A DNA stretch of 64,000 bases, taken from contig CADBJW010000005.1 in NCBI GenBank assembly GCA_902795135.1, positions 44,435-108,434 on the forward strand, in the 5' to 3' direction. Shown here piece by piece: positions 36,515-45,244 of this stretch. This DNA comes from an uncultured Eubacteriales bacterium (GTDB lineage Bacteria; Bacillota; Clostridia; Peptostreptococcales; Anaerovoracaceae). The notes beneath the pieces are model-generated. The model was not told the DNA's origin. It saw only the letters and a program-made list of their open reading frames with translations, and ran no database searches. The translations under genes were made by a program, and so were the position numbers. The first letter of the stretch is position 1. Each line of letters starts with the position of its first letter.

Positions 36515-37315
36515 TTAGTAATACAGTTCCTGAGGCCCTTTGTATTCCTGAAGGGTGTTGCCGCCATCGATGACGAGGGCCTCGCCGGTAATGTAGGAAG
36601 CCTCTCTGGAGGCGAGAAATACAATGCCGTTGGCAACTTCGCCCACGTCGGCGCTTCGCTGCAATGGTGTGTTTAATCCGCCTGCGGCTTCTGCTTCTGT
36701 CTGGGAATCCGACGCGATCCAGCCAGGCAATACGCAGTTGACCGTAATGTGATCGGCACCAAATTCGATGGCCAAAGACCGGCTCATGCCGACGACACCG
36801 GATTTGGCCGCGCTGTAGGAACTTTCGCCCGGATTGCTTACGACCGGGCCGGTAACGCTGGAAACGTTTACGATTCTGCCGTATTGCTGCTGTATCATTC
36901 CGGGTAGAACTTCTTTCGTGACATTAAACGGAATGTTTAGATTCCGGTTGATGGAGTCGTCCCAGCTTTCGTAAGTCATATTGAGAAACCCGGAGAAATC
37001 TTCGGGAACTCCGACCTGGGTCATGCCGGCGTTGTTGACCAGCACGTCGATACGCCCAAAATCCTTCAACACAGCCTGAACCATGCTTTTGACCTGGGCG
37101 CGGTCCATCAGATCTGCGATGTAGCCTTTTGCGTCTATGCCCAGTGCCTGTAGCTCTTCTGCCCGGGTGTAAATGCGGTCGGTCGTTGCTGCGATGGCGA
37201 CTTTCGCGCCCCGTTCTCCCAAAAGCTTTGCGGTGGCGAACCCAATGCCCCTATCGCTTCCGGCACCGGTGACCAGACAGATTTGATCCGTGAAATCAGC
37301 AAATTGTTTCTTCAT
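36515..37315 (-). CDS. Short-chain dehydrogenase/reductase (3-oxoacyl reductase-like)
   Basis: A 266-residue classical SDR. NAD(P)-binding motif CLVTGAGSDRGIGFATA, NNAG motif in VLVNNAGMTQVG, catalytic S...SYSAAKSG (Tyr-x3-Lys), and PGWI after the active site. It would reduce a 3-oxoacyl, acetoacetyl or similar ketone in the cytosol. It stands alone, convergent with the radical SAM gene, with its own promoter and a possible operator in its leader. Confidence 0.92.
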   Translation of the reverse strand: MKKQFADFTDQICLVTGAGSDRGIGFATAKLLGERGAKVAIAATTDRIYTRAEELQALGIDAKGYIADLMDRAQVKSMVQAVLKDFGRIDVLVNNAGMTQVGVPEDFSGFLNMTYESWDDSINRNLNIPFNVTKEVLPGMIQQQYGRIVNVSSVTGPVVSNPGESSYSAAKSGVVGMSRSLAIEFGADHITVNCVLPGWIASDSQTEAEAAGGLNTPLQRSADVGEVANGIVFLASREASYITGEALVIDGGNTLQEYKGPQELYY

Positions 37316-37338
37316 TGTAGTAACCCATCCTTTTTCGA

Positions 37339-37395
37339 ACGTGACTCGTGTTCGTTGTTTTGATTCATTATACTCTGTTAAACTGGACAGGGCAA
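37339..37395 (-). promoter_or_regulatory. Predicted SDR promoter with an imperfect palindrome downstream
   Basis: Minus strand: TTGCCC (37395-37390), 17-nt spacer, TATAAT (37372-37367). Ten nt further on, 37339-37357 holds an imperfect inverted repeat with CGAAC/GTTCG arms, which could be a regulator site. Confidence 0.5.
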
Positions 37396-37451
37396 TTCAA
37401 TCCATCCCTTCGGTGTAAAAACGGCACTGTGGAGCTGGGGGAGAGAACGCG

Positions 37452-39365
37452 TTATCCGAGAGGGATCTCCACGACCTCAGCCATCTTGACAAGCGTATTT
37501 TGAATTTGGGAGGAGATTTCCTCTACCATACGCGTTCGGATTTCGTCGTTCTTTTCCTGCTCTAAACTCTCATAGAATGACTCTTTGATGCTGGCGCTGA
37601 TGTTGTCCATTCGCGAACTGAAGGCGCTCTTCGGCACGAGCCGTCGCATAGCCTTTGGAATATCTGCCGTCAGCATCTTTTCTTGCATTTTGTCTTTGCC
37701 TAAAAACAGCAGAACGACGGACGTAATGATGCCGACCATGATTCCGCTGGGATCCGCAAAGAACGGAATGAAGCTAAAGGTAGACATGAGAATCGCGAGA
37801 AGCGCAGTCACGATCGAGTCGATCAGAAGCGTCATCTCGTTAATAGCAAACAACTCTTTGGCATCCACTTTGATGTCAATATCCGAAACGGACAAGTAAG
37901 ATTTCAGACTTAATGCCGTATAGGGTACACGGTGTTTGATGCAAATCGGCACCGTGTATTCTTCTAATTCGTCAATAACTGGCCGCAGCCAGGAGGTGAT
38001 CGGACCGGCCAGCAATTCCCGGGTCGCGTCTTCGCTGAGGAACGCGGCGATCTCCTGCTGCAAAAGCACATCGGTTTCGGAGAGCTTGCCGATCTCTCCC
38101 GAACGCCATTGATCAAAAATCGGCAGGGCAACTTTAGAGACGATTGGGTCCACCAGACAATCGACCGCATCTTTGTAAAGACGGGTGATATGTTTGCTGA
38201 CAATGTCTTCAATCGTGTTAGAGTGAACCAGTTTGTCCAGATCTTCTTTGAATTCTTTCAGATCCTCATCGATGCGCCCACAGTAAGCCAGGCCCCGGGC
38301 AACGGAAAATTCCGGATCGGATGCCGTAATGATGACCGCATCGGTAAAGACTTCACTGCACCAATCGCGTATCTGCGAAAGTTTGCTGACGCCGCCGGTC
38401 AGGAAAACCAGTTCCGGCTGTTTGTCCGTGATGCTGCCCTTAACGTCCATAAGGGCAGCCGTAAACACTTCGCGGAAAGAACGACCGCCGAGTTTGGCCA
38501 TTTTCTTGTTGATGAGCTTGTCCGCAATATCTTTATCGATTTTCAGAGTTAACTTCAGAGGGAGACTGTAGTGGAGCATGATGCTTTCCACACATTTGTT
38601 ATGGCTCCAGTACTCCTCGTCAGAGAAATACTTTTCTTTGAGCCGGCGCGCTGCGAACTCGGCATAGGCGTGCCATGGCTCGCTTTCATCCAGTACAGAC
38701 TGGATTTTTTTTCGCAAAAGCCCGGAGGATGCCACGGACTCTTCCAACAGGATCTCGTCCATCAGACCGCCGCCGAGAGCCACTTCACCAGCCGTGCGCA
38801 TCTCGACTTCCTTGCCGCCCATGATATATGCAAAATCTGTCGTCGAGGAACCGATGTCAATGACGAGGACCGGTTTGGACAGAATATCCACGCCGATTTG
38901 CAAATGTTTCGATTGGCAGGCGCTGACCATGGCCGCTCTGGATTCAGAAATGATCTTGACCGGTGGATAACCCACCCGTTCGAAAATCTCCCGGTAGTGT
39001 TCCCGGGCATTACGATCCCAGCCGGCAGGACAGCCAATGTAAACGCTAGTGTCTTCGCTTTTGACCAGATCGCCGCTGCCATAAAGCTGACCTAAAACAC
39101 CGGCGGCGAAGCTTTTGATGTGGTCGGCACTGGCGCGGTCAGTCAGAAATCGGCTTTTGAAGCGGATCTGCCGCCTTGTGACGTTATCAGCATAGCAAGC
39201 CTTTTCGCCAATCAAAAGCTCTCCGGAGTTCAATTGCGCGTAAGCCGTAATAAAGCTTTGCTCCCCGGCAACAGGGATCATCTCAGGTACGACCTGGTCC
39301 TCTTTATAAAGTCTGGCAATGGCGCTTTCTGCATCGCCCAGATCAAATCCAAAAAAACGATCCAT
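37452..39365 (-). CDS. Membrane-anchored Hsp70-like (actin-fold) ATPase
   Basis: A 637-residue protein. Residues ~1-360 form an Hsp70/actin ATPase: phosphate-1 FFGFDLGDAES, phosphate-2 VLVIDIGSSTTDFAY around D170, adenosine motif LVFLTGGVSKLSQ. There is no recognisable DnaK substrate-binding domain. Instead, a helical region (~365-505) is followed by a transmembrane hairpin (~511-555) and a charged amphipathic tail. It would be cytosolic but tethered to the membrane. It lies 15 nt behind a two-TM protein gene with a GrpE-like tail, so the two probably work together. The function is unknown. Confidence 0.8.
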   Translation of the reverse strand: MDRFFGFDLGDAESAIARLYKEDQVVPEMIPVAGEQSFITAYAQLNSGELLIGEKACYADNVTRRQIRFKSRFLTDRASADHIKSFAAGVLGQLYGSGDLVKSEDTSVYIGCPAGWDRNAREHYREIFERVGYPPVKIISESRAAMVSACQSKHLQIGVDILSKPVLVIDIGSSTTDFAYIMGGKEVEMRTAGEVALGGGLMDEILLEESVASSGLLRKKIQSVLDESEPWHAYAEFAARRLKEKYFSDEEYWSHNKCVESIMLHYSLPLKLTLKIDKDIADKLINKKMAKLGGRSFREVFTAALMDVKGSITDKQPELVFLTGGVSKLSQIRDWCSEVFTDAVIITASDPEFSVARGLAYCGRIDEDLKEFKEDLDKLVHSNTIEDIVSKHITRLYKDAVDCLVDPIVSKVALPIFDQWRSGEIGKLSETDVLLQQEIAAFLSEDATRELLAGPITSWLRPVIDELEEYTVPICIKHRVPYTALSLKSYLSVSDIDIKVDAKELFAINEMTLLIDSIVTALLAILMSTFSFIPFFADPSGIMVGIITSVVLLFLGKDKMQEKMLTADIPKAMRRLVPKSAFSSRMDNISASIKESFYESLEQEKNDEIRTRMVEEISSQIQNTLVKMAEVVEIPLG

Positions 39366-39380
39366 CGGTTCGAGTCCTCC

Positions 39381-40289
39381 TTACTTCGTTCCCTTCGAAG
39401 CAATTCCCTTCCTCATTAACGTGCCGTCCGCCACAAGAGCAGGCCGAATCGTACCGGCAAACTGTCCCGGCATCATATCAAAGAAGGCTGCGGTTTCATC
39501 GCTGTAGTCAACGACTTCGATTTGCTGTTTGTGGAGATAATATTTGATTTCTTCGATTTTTTCGAGGGCATAGTCCGGATCCCGGCTGTAAGACGCAGCA
39601 AGCAAGTCGGAGAAAATGTCCAGTTCCGAAGAAGAAACGGTATGGCCATCGATCTGGCCCGCTGTATCACGCTCGTTCCAGCGTTCCATGGACCGGATTT
39701 CGTCCAGGTTCTGATCCACAGCCAGAATGGCGTTTCGGAAATTCCGGTATATTTTACCGGCATCAACCTGGGTTTCCACGCGTTGGGTACGCTTCGCAGG
39801 TTTCGGCCCGGACCGTCTGGACAAGAGACCAGCAACAAATCCGGCGGCCAGTCCGCCGAGTTCAAACCCAGCCAACTTCAGCCAGTCCACTTCTTTTCCG
39901 GCATCCGTTGCAAGGTCCAGCAAAGGCAGAAGTCCGATGCCGCACAGCACAATGCCCGCTGCCAAAAGGATCAATACCAGAGGATTGAGTCGGCCTTTGC
40001 TTTTGTTTGCAGTGCCGGTTTCCCAGACTTTCGTTTCGCCGGCCGAATCGATCAAAGGCAGGGACAGCCGGATCGACTGGGTCATGTATGCGGCAGCGTC
40101 CCGTTCCCTCTCGCTGCTGCAATGCTCGTTGTATTGTAGGAGAAGCTTATCCAGTTCGTTCTCCAGGGCCCGAATGGCCTTGTCTGCTGACTTGGAAGCG
40201 GCAAGCTCCGTGAGCAGATTTTCTTTGTCTTTTTCTAATAAATCAATGAATTTCATAACACTATTATTATAAAGGATTATTGCGGACAA
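39381..40289 (-). CDS. Two-TM coiled-coil protein, predicted partner of the Hsp70-like ATPase
   Basis: About 302 residues. A helical N-terminus (~12-75) is followed by two transmembrane segments (~100-124 and ~133-155), a basic linker, and a C-terminal domain that ends GTIRPALVADGTLMRKGIA. That ending resembles the beta tail of GrpE nucleotide-exchange factors (GTI...rPA.V), which is suggestive only. TTG 40289 has GAGGA upstream and lies 5 nt after the acetyltransferase stop; ATG 40256 (MKFIDLL) is an alternative but has no ribosome binding site. I infer a membrane-bound exchange factor or adaptor. Confidence 0.65.
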   Translation of the reverse strand: MSAIILYNNSVMKFIDLLEKDKENLLTELAASKSADKAIRALENELDKLLLQYNEHCSSERERDAAAYMTQSIRLSLPLIDSAGETKVWETGTANKSKGRLNPLVLILLAAGIVLCGIGLLPLLDLATDAGKEVDWLKLAGFELGGLAAGFVAGLLSRRSGPKPAKRTQRVETQVDAGKIYRNFRNAILAVDQNLDEIRSMERWNERDTAGQIDGHTVSSSELDIFSDLLAASYSRDPDYALEKIEEIKYYLHKQQIEVVDYSDETAAFFDMMPGQFAGTIRPALVADGTLMRKGIASKGTK

Positions 40290-40294
40290 GTGAA

Positions 40295-40789
40295 TTATTC
40301 CTCATGCATCTGCAATGAAACTTTGATTTCGCCGCCCCGGATCACTTGCTGGCCGACTTCTGCAAAGCCCATGGCCTCATGGAATTTCAGACTTGACGCG
40401 TTGTATGGGATGATGTCCACTTCTGCAGTGACTTTGTCGATGCCGCACTGACGGGCCCGCTGGAAAACGCCTTCATAAAGCTTTTGGCCCAGACCCAGAC
40501 GGCGGGCCGTTTCATCGATGACGATGCGGTCCACGTACAGAAACTTGTCATACTGCCCGGAAAACCAGATGTAGTTTTCGCTGGTGTAATCCGGCAGTCC
40601 TTCCCGCAGCGCAATGAGGAAGGCAACGGGCGTTCCGTCTGCTTCCACGACCTGGAACAGATCGCTGACTCTGACAAAATATCGGAACCGGTCTTCGTCC
40701 ATGGGTGACAGAACTTCGACGTTGACCCGGTTCAATTCCAGAACAAAGGCCATATCTTTTTCTTCCACGTTTCTGATTTGTAGATCCAT
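40295..40789 (-). CDS. GNAT N-acetyltransferase
   Basis: A 164-residue acetyltransferase. The acetyl-CoA motif A region is VDRIVIDETARRLGLGQKLY, and the C-terminal NASSLKFHEAMGFAEVG is the usual motif B. The substrate is unknown. It is first in a three-gene transcript with the two-TM protein and the Hsp70-like ATPase. Ribosome binding site AAAGGAGGT. Confidence 0.88.
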   Translation of the reverse strand: MDLQIRNVEEKDMAFVLELNRVNVEVLSPMDEDRFRYFVRVSDLFQVVEADGTPVAFLIALREGLPDYTSENYIWFSGQYDKFLYVDRIVIDETARRLGLGQKLYEGVFQRARQCGIDKVTAEVDIIPYNASSLKFHEAMGFAEVGQQVIRGGEIKVSLQMHEE

Positions 40790-40853
40790 TTTACGCAGAC
40801 CTCCTTTACTGCCTATAGTGTAACACGAAATAGTATTTGTGGGCAGTCTTTGC

Positions 40854-40859
40854 TATAAT
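40854..40859 (+). promoter_or_regulatory. Predicted extended -10 of the ElaA-like gene
   Basis: TGCTATAAT with TATAAT at 40854-40859; no consensus -35 at 17 nt. It lies ~49 nt before ATG 40908. Confidence 0.5.
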
Positions 40860-40907
40860 AATAGAACGATCGAAGCCGAAGGCCGGACCAAATGGGAGGA
40901 GAGCCAT

Positions 40908-41474
40908 ATGAAATTTGAACGTAGGAAATTCGAGGAACTAACCGCAGAAGAACTCTACGAAATCCTGAAATCAAGAAATGAGATTTTCGTGATCGAACAG
41001 GAATGTATTTTTCAGGACTGTGATGACTGCGACTTTGGCTATCACGTATTCTGCCGCGATGAAGCGGGCCGTGTCGCCGCCTATATGAGAATCTACGAAA
41101 TCGAGCAGGAGCCGGATGTTTACCTGATCGACGGGCAGGCTATTTGGTCCGGCAATCTTACCGCAGAGCAGATCCGGACCGGCACGAAGATGGCGGATTA
41201 TCAGGATCCTGATCGAGGAACCATGCCGAAGGAAAATGCGCGCATGGTCCAGATGGGCCGCGTGCTTACCTTGGAACACGGCAAAGGCCTCGGCGGCGAG
41301 CTCCTGAAGGAGGGAATCCGAACCGCCTGGGATCAAATGGGCGCGGACATGATTTTCATCGAAGCCGAGGACTATGTCGAAGGATATTATACAAAAGCAG
41401 GATTCGTCACCACCTCCGATGTGTTCCTAAAGGACGACATCCCACACGTTCACATGGAGCTTTGGAAGAGCTGA
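40908..41474 (+). CDS. GNAT acetyltransferase, ElaA-like
   Basis: A 188-residue acetyltransferase. FEELTAEELYEILKSRNEIFVIEQEC is the ElaA family N-terminal signature. The CoA loop region is MGRVLTLEHGKGLGGELL, and AEDYVEGYYTKAGF follows. ATG 40908 after GGGAGGAG is chosen over an upstream in-frame ATG at 40839 that would include the promoter. Its 3' end overlaps the convergent bioAB fusion gene by 25 nt. The substrate is unknown. Confidence 0.88.
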   Translation: MKFERRKFEELTAEELYEILKSRNEIFVIEQECIFQDCDDCDFGYHVFCRDEAGRVAAYMRIYEIEQEPDVYLIDGQAIWSGNLTAEQIRTGTKMADYQDPDRGTMPKENARMVQMGRVLTLEHGKGLGGELLKEGIRTAWDQMGADMIFIEAEDYVEGYYTKAGFVTTSDVFLKDDIPHVHMELWKS

Positions 41475-43615
41475 CGGAGCATTTCCTGATCGCTCTTTAT
41501 GGTGGATCCCGTCGTCGTCAGCATGTTGCCGGTGATGGCCGAGCTGAAACCGCTCCGGAAAGCATTCTCGCCAGCGTTTTCGCAAAGGCTTCGGCCTGCG
41601 GCAAATCGCAGGTCTGCTTCCGGATTGATAAACTTAAACATGGCGCCGGTCCGCAGGATTTCCGCTTCGCTGAGCCGCGGCAGATCCTGCAGCGGCGTGC
41701 CCGGAATCGGAATCAATACGTTGAGCGGGATGGAGCTGACTTCCAGGTCTGCAAGCCAGTGGGCCATATCAAAACGGTCTTCCCAGCTTTCTCCCATGCC
41801 AATGATGCCGCCGGAGCAAATTTCCAGACCGGCTTCCTTGGCGATTCCAATGGTGTGAATCTTATCTTCAAAAGTATGGGTCGTGCAGATTTCCGGGAAG
41901 AAGTCCTTGGAGGTTTCTAAATTTATGTGGTAGCGGGTAATGCCCGCTTCTTTTAATTGTTCAAACTGTTCCCGGTTCAAAAGTCCCATGGACGCGCAAA
42001 GGCCTAGGCCGCAGGACTCGTGGATCATGCGGAAGGACTGCAAGGCTTTTGCGAAATCACTTCCCTGCAGCTTGCGGCAGGCCGTCACGATGGCGAAACG
42101 GTCAACGCCTTCCTCCGCGTTGCTAAGGGCAGCCTCCAGAATTTCTTCCGGGTCCAGAAAACCGTGGACCTCGCAGGTCGTATCGTAAAAGGACGATTGG
42201 TTGCAGAACTTGCAGTCTTCGGAACATCTGCCGGATTTGCCGTTGATGATCGTGCAAAGGTTAATGCGGTCGCCCTGAAAAGCCTGCCGGAGCATGTCCG
42301 CTCCGCGGCAGAGATCGTCCAGATCTGCCGTCAGAAACAAGCGAACGCCCTCGTCTCGGGTCAGCCGGCGACCGTCGATGATCTCCTTTGCCAGCTTTTG
42401 CATGGTGTCAGAGCCGCCTCTGCGGAACCAGTCTTTCATGGTGGTGAGCACCTGCACCAGCTGCTCTTCGCTGATCACGTATGGAACCATGGTGTACATG
42501 TATTTCAGGAACGGGCGGTTAAACACGCCGCGCTTCCGCGCGAATTCGGCGAATCCCTGCAGGTCTTTTCCGTCGTAAACTTCGATGCACATGCAGGCAC
42601 CCATGATGCGGATTTCTTTAATGCGCGGGTCTGTAAACCCGTCCATTTCCCGGCGGGTGATTTCCTCGATGCGACGGACTTTGCCCATGTAGTCGTCACG
42701 ATCAAAGAGTTCGATCATTTTCAGCGCGACGCTGCAGGCCAGGGGATTGCCCATGAAGGTCGGCCCGTGCATCAACGCGTGATCCGGGTCATCATCGTAG
42801 AAGGCGTCAAAGACTTTTCCCGTCGCAACGGTGACCGCATGACCGATGTATCCGCCGGTCAGCGCCTTGCCCAAAACCAGAATGTCCGGCAGCACCACGT
42901 CAGAAACGAACCGGTATCCCGTCCTGCCGAATCCGACGGCGACTTCATCAAAAATCAAAAGCACGTCGTATTGGTCGCACAATTCTCTGGCACGCTTCAG
43001 AAAGGTTAGGTCGTACATCTGCATTCCGGCAGCGCCTTGAATCAGCGGCTCAACGATAAATGCGTTCAGTTGGTCGTGATACTTCGCAAAGGCTTCCTCC
43101 AACGCATTAATGTCCGTCGGGATGTGCAGGAAATTGGAGTCTTCGCCGTAAGCTTCCAAAACAAAGTGGTAATCCTCGTCATCTCCCACCTTCATAGCCT
43201 GGAAGGTGTCTCCGTGGTACGCGTTGTCCAGTGACAGGACCATTGTTCTTCCGGATATGCCGCGGTTCATGTAATATTGCAAAGCCATTTTCAGGGCTAC
43301 TTCGACGGCCACGCTTCCGGAATCCGAGAAAAAGCAGTGATTCAGATCGCCCGGGAGCCAGTCTTTTAGCTTTTGCGCCAGCTTTTGCACCGGTTCGTGG
43401 GTCAGCCCGCCCAGCATAACGTGGGAAAATTTCGCTGCTTGCGATTGGATTGCCGCGGTCAGTTCCGGGTGTTTATAGCCAGCGTCGTTGCTCCACCAGG
43501 ACGCGATGGAGTCGATGAGTGGTCCTTCATCGGTGTAAAGCAGCACGCCCTCCGCGTCCCGGACGTGAATCGGTTCTTCCATGGTTTTCATCTGTGCGTA
43601 TGGATACCAGATCAT
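41450..43615 (-). CDS. Fused DAPA aminotransferase-biotin synthase (BioA-BioB)
   Basis: A 721-residue fusion of two consecutive biotin enzymes. Residues ~1-400 are BioA: IWYPYAQMK, SWWSNDAGYKHPEL, DNAYHGDTFQAMKVG and the PLP lysine in LVLGKALTGGYIG. From residue ~405 (MQKLAKEIIDGRRLT) to the end is BioB: radical SAM motif C464-x3-C468-x2-C471 (GRCSEDCKFC), NLETSKDFFPEICTTHTFEDK and SGGIIGMGE. The product would turn KAPA to DAPA and dethiobiotin to biotin, with the BioD step between. There is no stop or frame break at the junction. Last gene of bioY-bioD-bioAB. Confidence 0.93.
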   Translation of the reverse strand: MIWYPYAQMKTMEEPIHVRDAEGVLLYTDEGPLIDSIASWWSNDAGYKHPELTAAIQSQAAKFSHVMLGGLTHEPVQKLAQKLKDWLPGDLNHCFFSDSGSVAVEVALKMALQYYMNRGISGRTMVLSLDNAYHGDTFQAMKVGDDEDYHFVLEAYGEDSNFLHIPTDINALEEAFAKYHDQLNAFIVEPLIQGAAGMQMYDLTFLKRARELCDQYDVLLIFDEVAVGFGRTGYRFVSDVVLPDILVLGKALTGGYIGHAVTVATGKVFDAFYDDDPDHALMHGPTFMGNPLACSVALKMIELFDRDDYMGKVRRIEEITRREMDGFTDPRIKEIRIMGACMCIEVYDGKDLQGFAEFARKRGVFNRPFLKYMYTMVPYVISEEQLVQVLTTMKDWFRRGGSDTMQKLAKEIIDGRRLTRDEGVRLFLTADLDDLCRGADMLRQAFQGDRINLCTIINGKSGRCSEDCKFCNQSSFYDTTCEVHGFLDPEEILEAALSNAEEGVDRFAIVTACRKLQGSDFAKALQSFRMIHESCGLGLCASMGLLNREQFEQLKEAGITRYHINLETSKDFFPEICTTHTFEDKIHTIGIAKEAGLEICSGGIIGMGESWEDRFDMAHWLADLEVSSIPLNVLIPIPGTPLQDLPRLSEAEILRTGAMFKFINPEADLRFAAGRSLCENAGENAFRSGFSSAITGNMLTTTGSTIKSDQEMLRQLFQSSM

Positions 43616-43634
43616 AGTTCCTCCTCGTGATGGT

Positions 43635-44324
43635 TTATTCGTACAACGCCGCTAGGTCAGCGGCTGCGATGTCTAAGTCGTCGGCGCCCCAAGGGACACA
43701 GGCGATGACTTTGATGCCGGTCAGGGCTTCGCACATGTACCGGTTGTCTTCTTCCATAACGTTTCCCGGGTGCCAGTTGTTAAAGATGATGCCTTTAATC
43801 GGCAGGTCCCGGTGCTTCATGTATTCGGCCGTCAGGACCACGTTATTAATGGTTCCCAGGCCCGCGTCGGCGACCAGGAGACTGCTCAGTCCCAGCTCGC
43901 GGACGATGTCTTCCAGCAAAATTTTAGGACCGTTTGGCTCGAAACGGATCGGGCAGAGGATGCCGCCGCTGCCTTCGACGGTGACCAAATCGTAGTTCTC
44001 GCATACATCTTCAAATCCGGCACGAACGCGTTCCATGTCCACCAATCCGCCCTCGATGCGGGATGCCAGATGCGGGGAATAGGCCCGTTCGTAAACGTAA
44101 GGGCACATTTCTTCCAGCGGCTGGGGAATTCCAGACGCAGTCTTTACATGCAGTGCGTCGCCTGGAATCAGCGAGCCGTCGTCTCGCTTGTCGTTGCCGC
44201 TCATGGCGGCTTTGTAGTAGGCCGGATGCATCCCGGCTTCCTGCAGTTTCTTTGTGATCAGTCCTGCAATATATGTTTTGCCGATATCCGTTCCGGTACC
44301 GGTCAGAAAGATGTTCTTACTCAT
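43635..44324 (-). CDS. bioD: Dethiobiotin synthetase BioD
   Basis: A 229-residue ATP-dependent carboxylase that closes the ureido ring of dethiobiotin. P-loop FLTGTGTDIGKTY at the N-terminus, substrate-lysine region AYYKAAMSG, VEGSGGILCPI and the nucleotide-binding GIIFNNW. ATG 44324 matches the family start; the longer ORF start at 44498 lies inside bioY. It begins 11 nt after the bioY stop and is followed 19 nt later by bioAB with an AGGAGG site. Confidence 0.94.
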   Translation of the reverse strand: MSKNIFLTGTGTDIGKTYIAGLITKKLQEAGMHPAYYKAAMSGNDKRDDGSLIPGDALHVKTASGIPQPLEEMCPYVYERAYSPHLASRIEGGLVDMERVRAGFEDVCENYDLVTVEGSGGILCPIRFEPNGPKILLEDIVRELGLSSLLVADAGLGTINNVVLTAEYMKHRDLPIKGIIFNNWHPGNVMEEDNRYMCEALTGIKVIACVPWGADDLDIAAADLAALYE

Positions 44325-44335
44325 GTGTGATCCTC

Positions 44336-44908
44336 CTAGCGAAGCTGGTTTTGAAGCGCTGGTTTTAGGCGTTTTGTTAAGAATGCGGAAACGAAGCAAA
44401 TGCAGATGTCTCCCGGGACAGCCAGAATGAAGCAGTAGAGCACCAAAGGCCACAGTCCGAGAGGCGTTCCCAATACATAGTTGGTAATGAAATAGCAATA
44501 AATCATGCCCATGAGATAGACGATCGCCAGGCCTGTAAAATTGGCGACCAAAAGCTTCGGCACGGTGAGCTTTTGCATGCGCTCGGTCATGAGACCGGTG
44601 ACGAAGGTGCCGGCGGCGAAGCCGAGCAGATAGCCGAAGGTCGGTTTCACCACATACCAGATGCCGCCGCCTTCAGCGAAAATTGGCAGGCCCACCAGCC
44701 CGAGGGCAATGTAAACCAGCACGCTGATCAGTCCCCGTTTGCTGCCGAGAAGATTTCCGGCGAGGCAGGTAAACAGGAACTGTAATGTAAACGGCACGAC
44801 GGGTACGGGGATTCGGATGAAGGCCCCGACCGCGATCATGGTAGTAAAAAGCGCACACAAAACCAGATTTCCTGTACGCGTTGTAGATAGAGATTTCTGC
44901 ATATCCAT
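44336..44908 (-). CDS. bioY: Biotin transporter substrate-binding protein BioY
   Basis: A 190-residue S-component of the ECF-type biotin importer, with about six membrane helices. Family motifs are GAFIRIPVPVVPFTLQFLFTCLAG (the biotin-site region), YIALGLVGLPIFAEGGG and PTFGYLLGFAAG. ATG 44908 has AAGGA at suitable spacing; a TTG 30 nt upstream is less likely. It heads the operon, so uptake and the last synthesis steps share control. The energising EcfA/EcfT genes are not in the window. Confidence 0.93.
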   Translation of the reverse strand: MDMQKSLSTTRTGNLVLCALFTTMIAVGAFIRIPVPVVPFTLQFLFTCLAGNLLGSKRGLISVLVYIALGLVGLPIFAEGGGIWYVVKPTFGYLLGFAAGTFVTGLMTERMQKLTVPKLLVANFTGLAIVYLMGMIYCYFITNYVLGTPLGLWPLVLYCFILAVPGDICICFVSAFLTKRLKPALQNQLR

Positions 44909-44926
44909 GGTCGTTTTCCTTGTTGA

Positions 44927-44998
44927 TGTAAACTGCAATTGTAAACCTTGGTTTATTAATTGTAAACAGATTGTAAACTATGCTTCAGGAAATGTCAA
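44927..44998 (-). promoter_or_regulatory. Biotin operon promoter with four TGTAAAC boxes
   Basis: Minus strand: TTGACA (44998-44993), 17-nt spacer, TACAAT (44975-44970), a near-consensus promoter. On the plus strand TGTAAAC occurs at 44927, 44940, 44961 and 44972; the last overlaps the -10. The box at 44940-44947 faces GGTTTATT at 44950-44957 as an imperfect inverted repeat. The layout suggests repression, probably by a BirA-type biotin repressor, although spacing differs from the usual single long BirA palindrome. Confidence 0.6.
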
Positions 44999-45003
44999 CT
45001 TTA

Positions 45004-45210
45004 TTTGATTCGCATGGGGACGCCTGGCCACTGCCCCGGCTTTTGTCCTCGTCGCGGGCAGCTGTCCGTTCCTCTCTCGCGGGCCGCCTGCTCGTTCGTC
45101 GGAACCTCCCGACGAACTCCCCACGGCGCCGCCCCTCGTGCCGTCACACAGCTGCAACCGCTTCTGCGGATCAAGCCTCGGGCAGCGGCCAGGCACCCAC
45201 GCGGATCAAA
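45004..45210. repeat. GC-rich ~207-bp near-palindromic element
   Basis: Outer arms TTTGATTCG (45004-45012) and CGGATCAAA (45202-45210) begin two imperfectly complementary ~100-bp arms that meet at TCGTCGG-AACCTC-CCGACGA (45096-45115). The element is far richer in G+C than the AT-rich DNA on both sides. Inner matches include CGCCTGGCCACTGCCC with its partner near 45178-45195, and CAGCTGT with ACAGCTG. It could be a MITE/REP-like insertion or a giant hairpin RNA. Open frames across it are probably chance. Confidence 0.6.
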
Positions 45211-45244
45211 AAATGGACATGAAAAACGACAGGTTATACGATAG

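Noticed and set aside
42020-43009. A 329-codon plus-strand frame
   Set aside because: Antisense to the BioA half of the biotin fusion.
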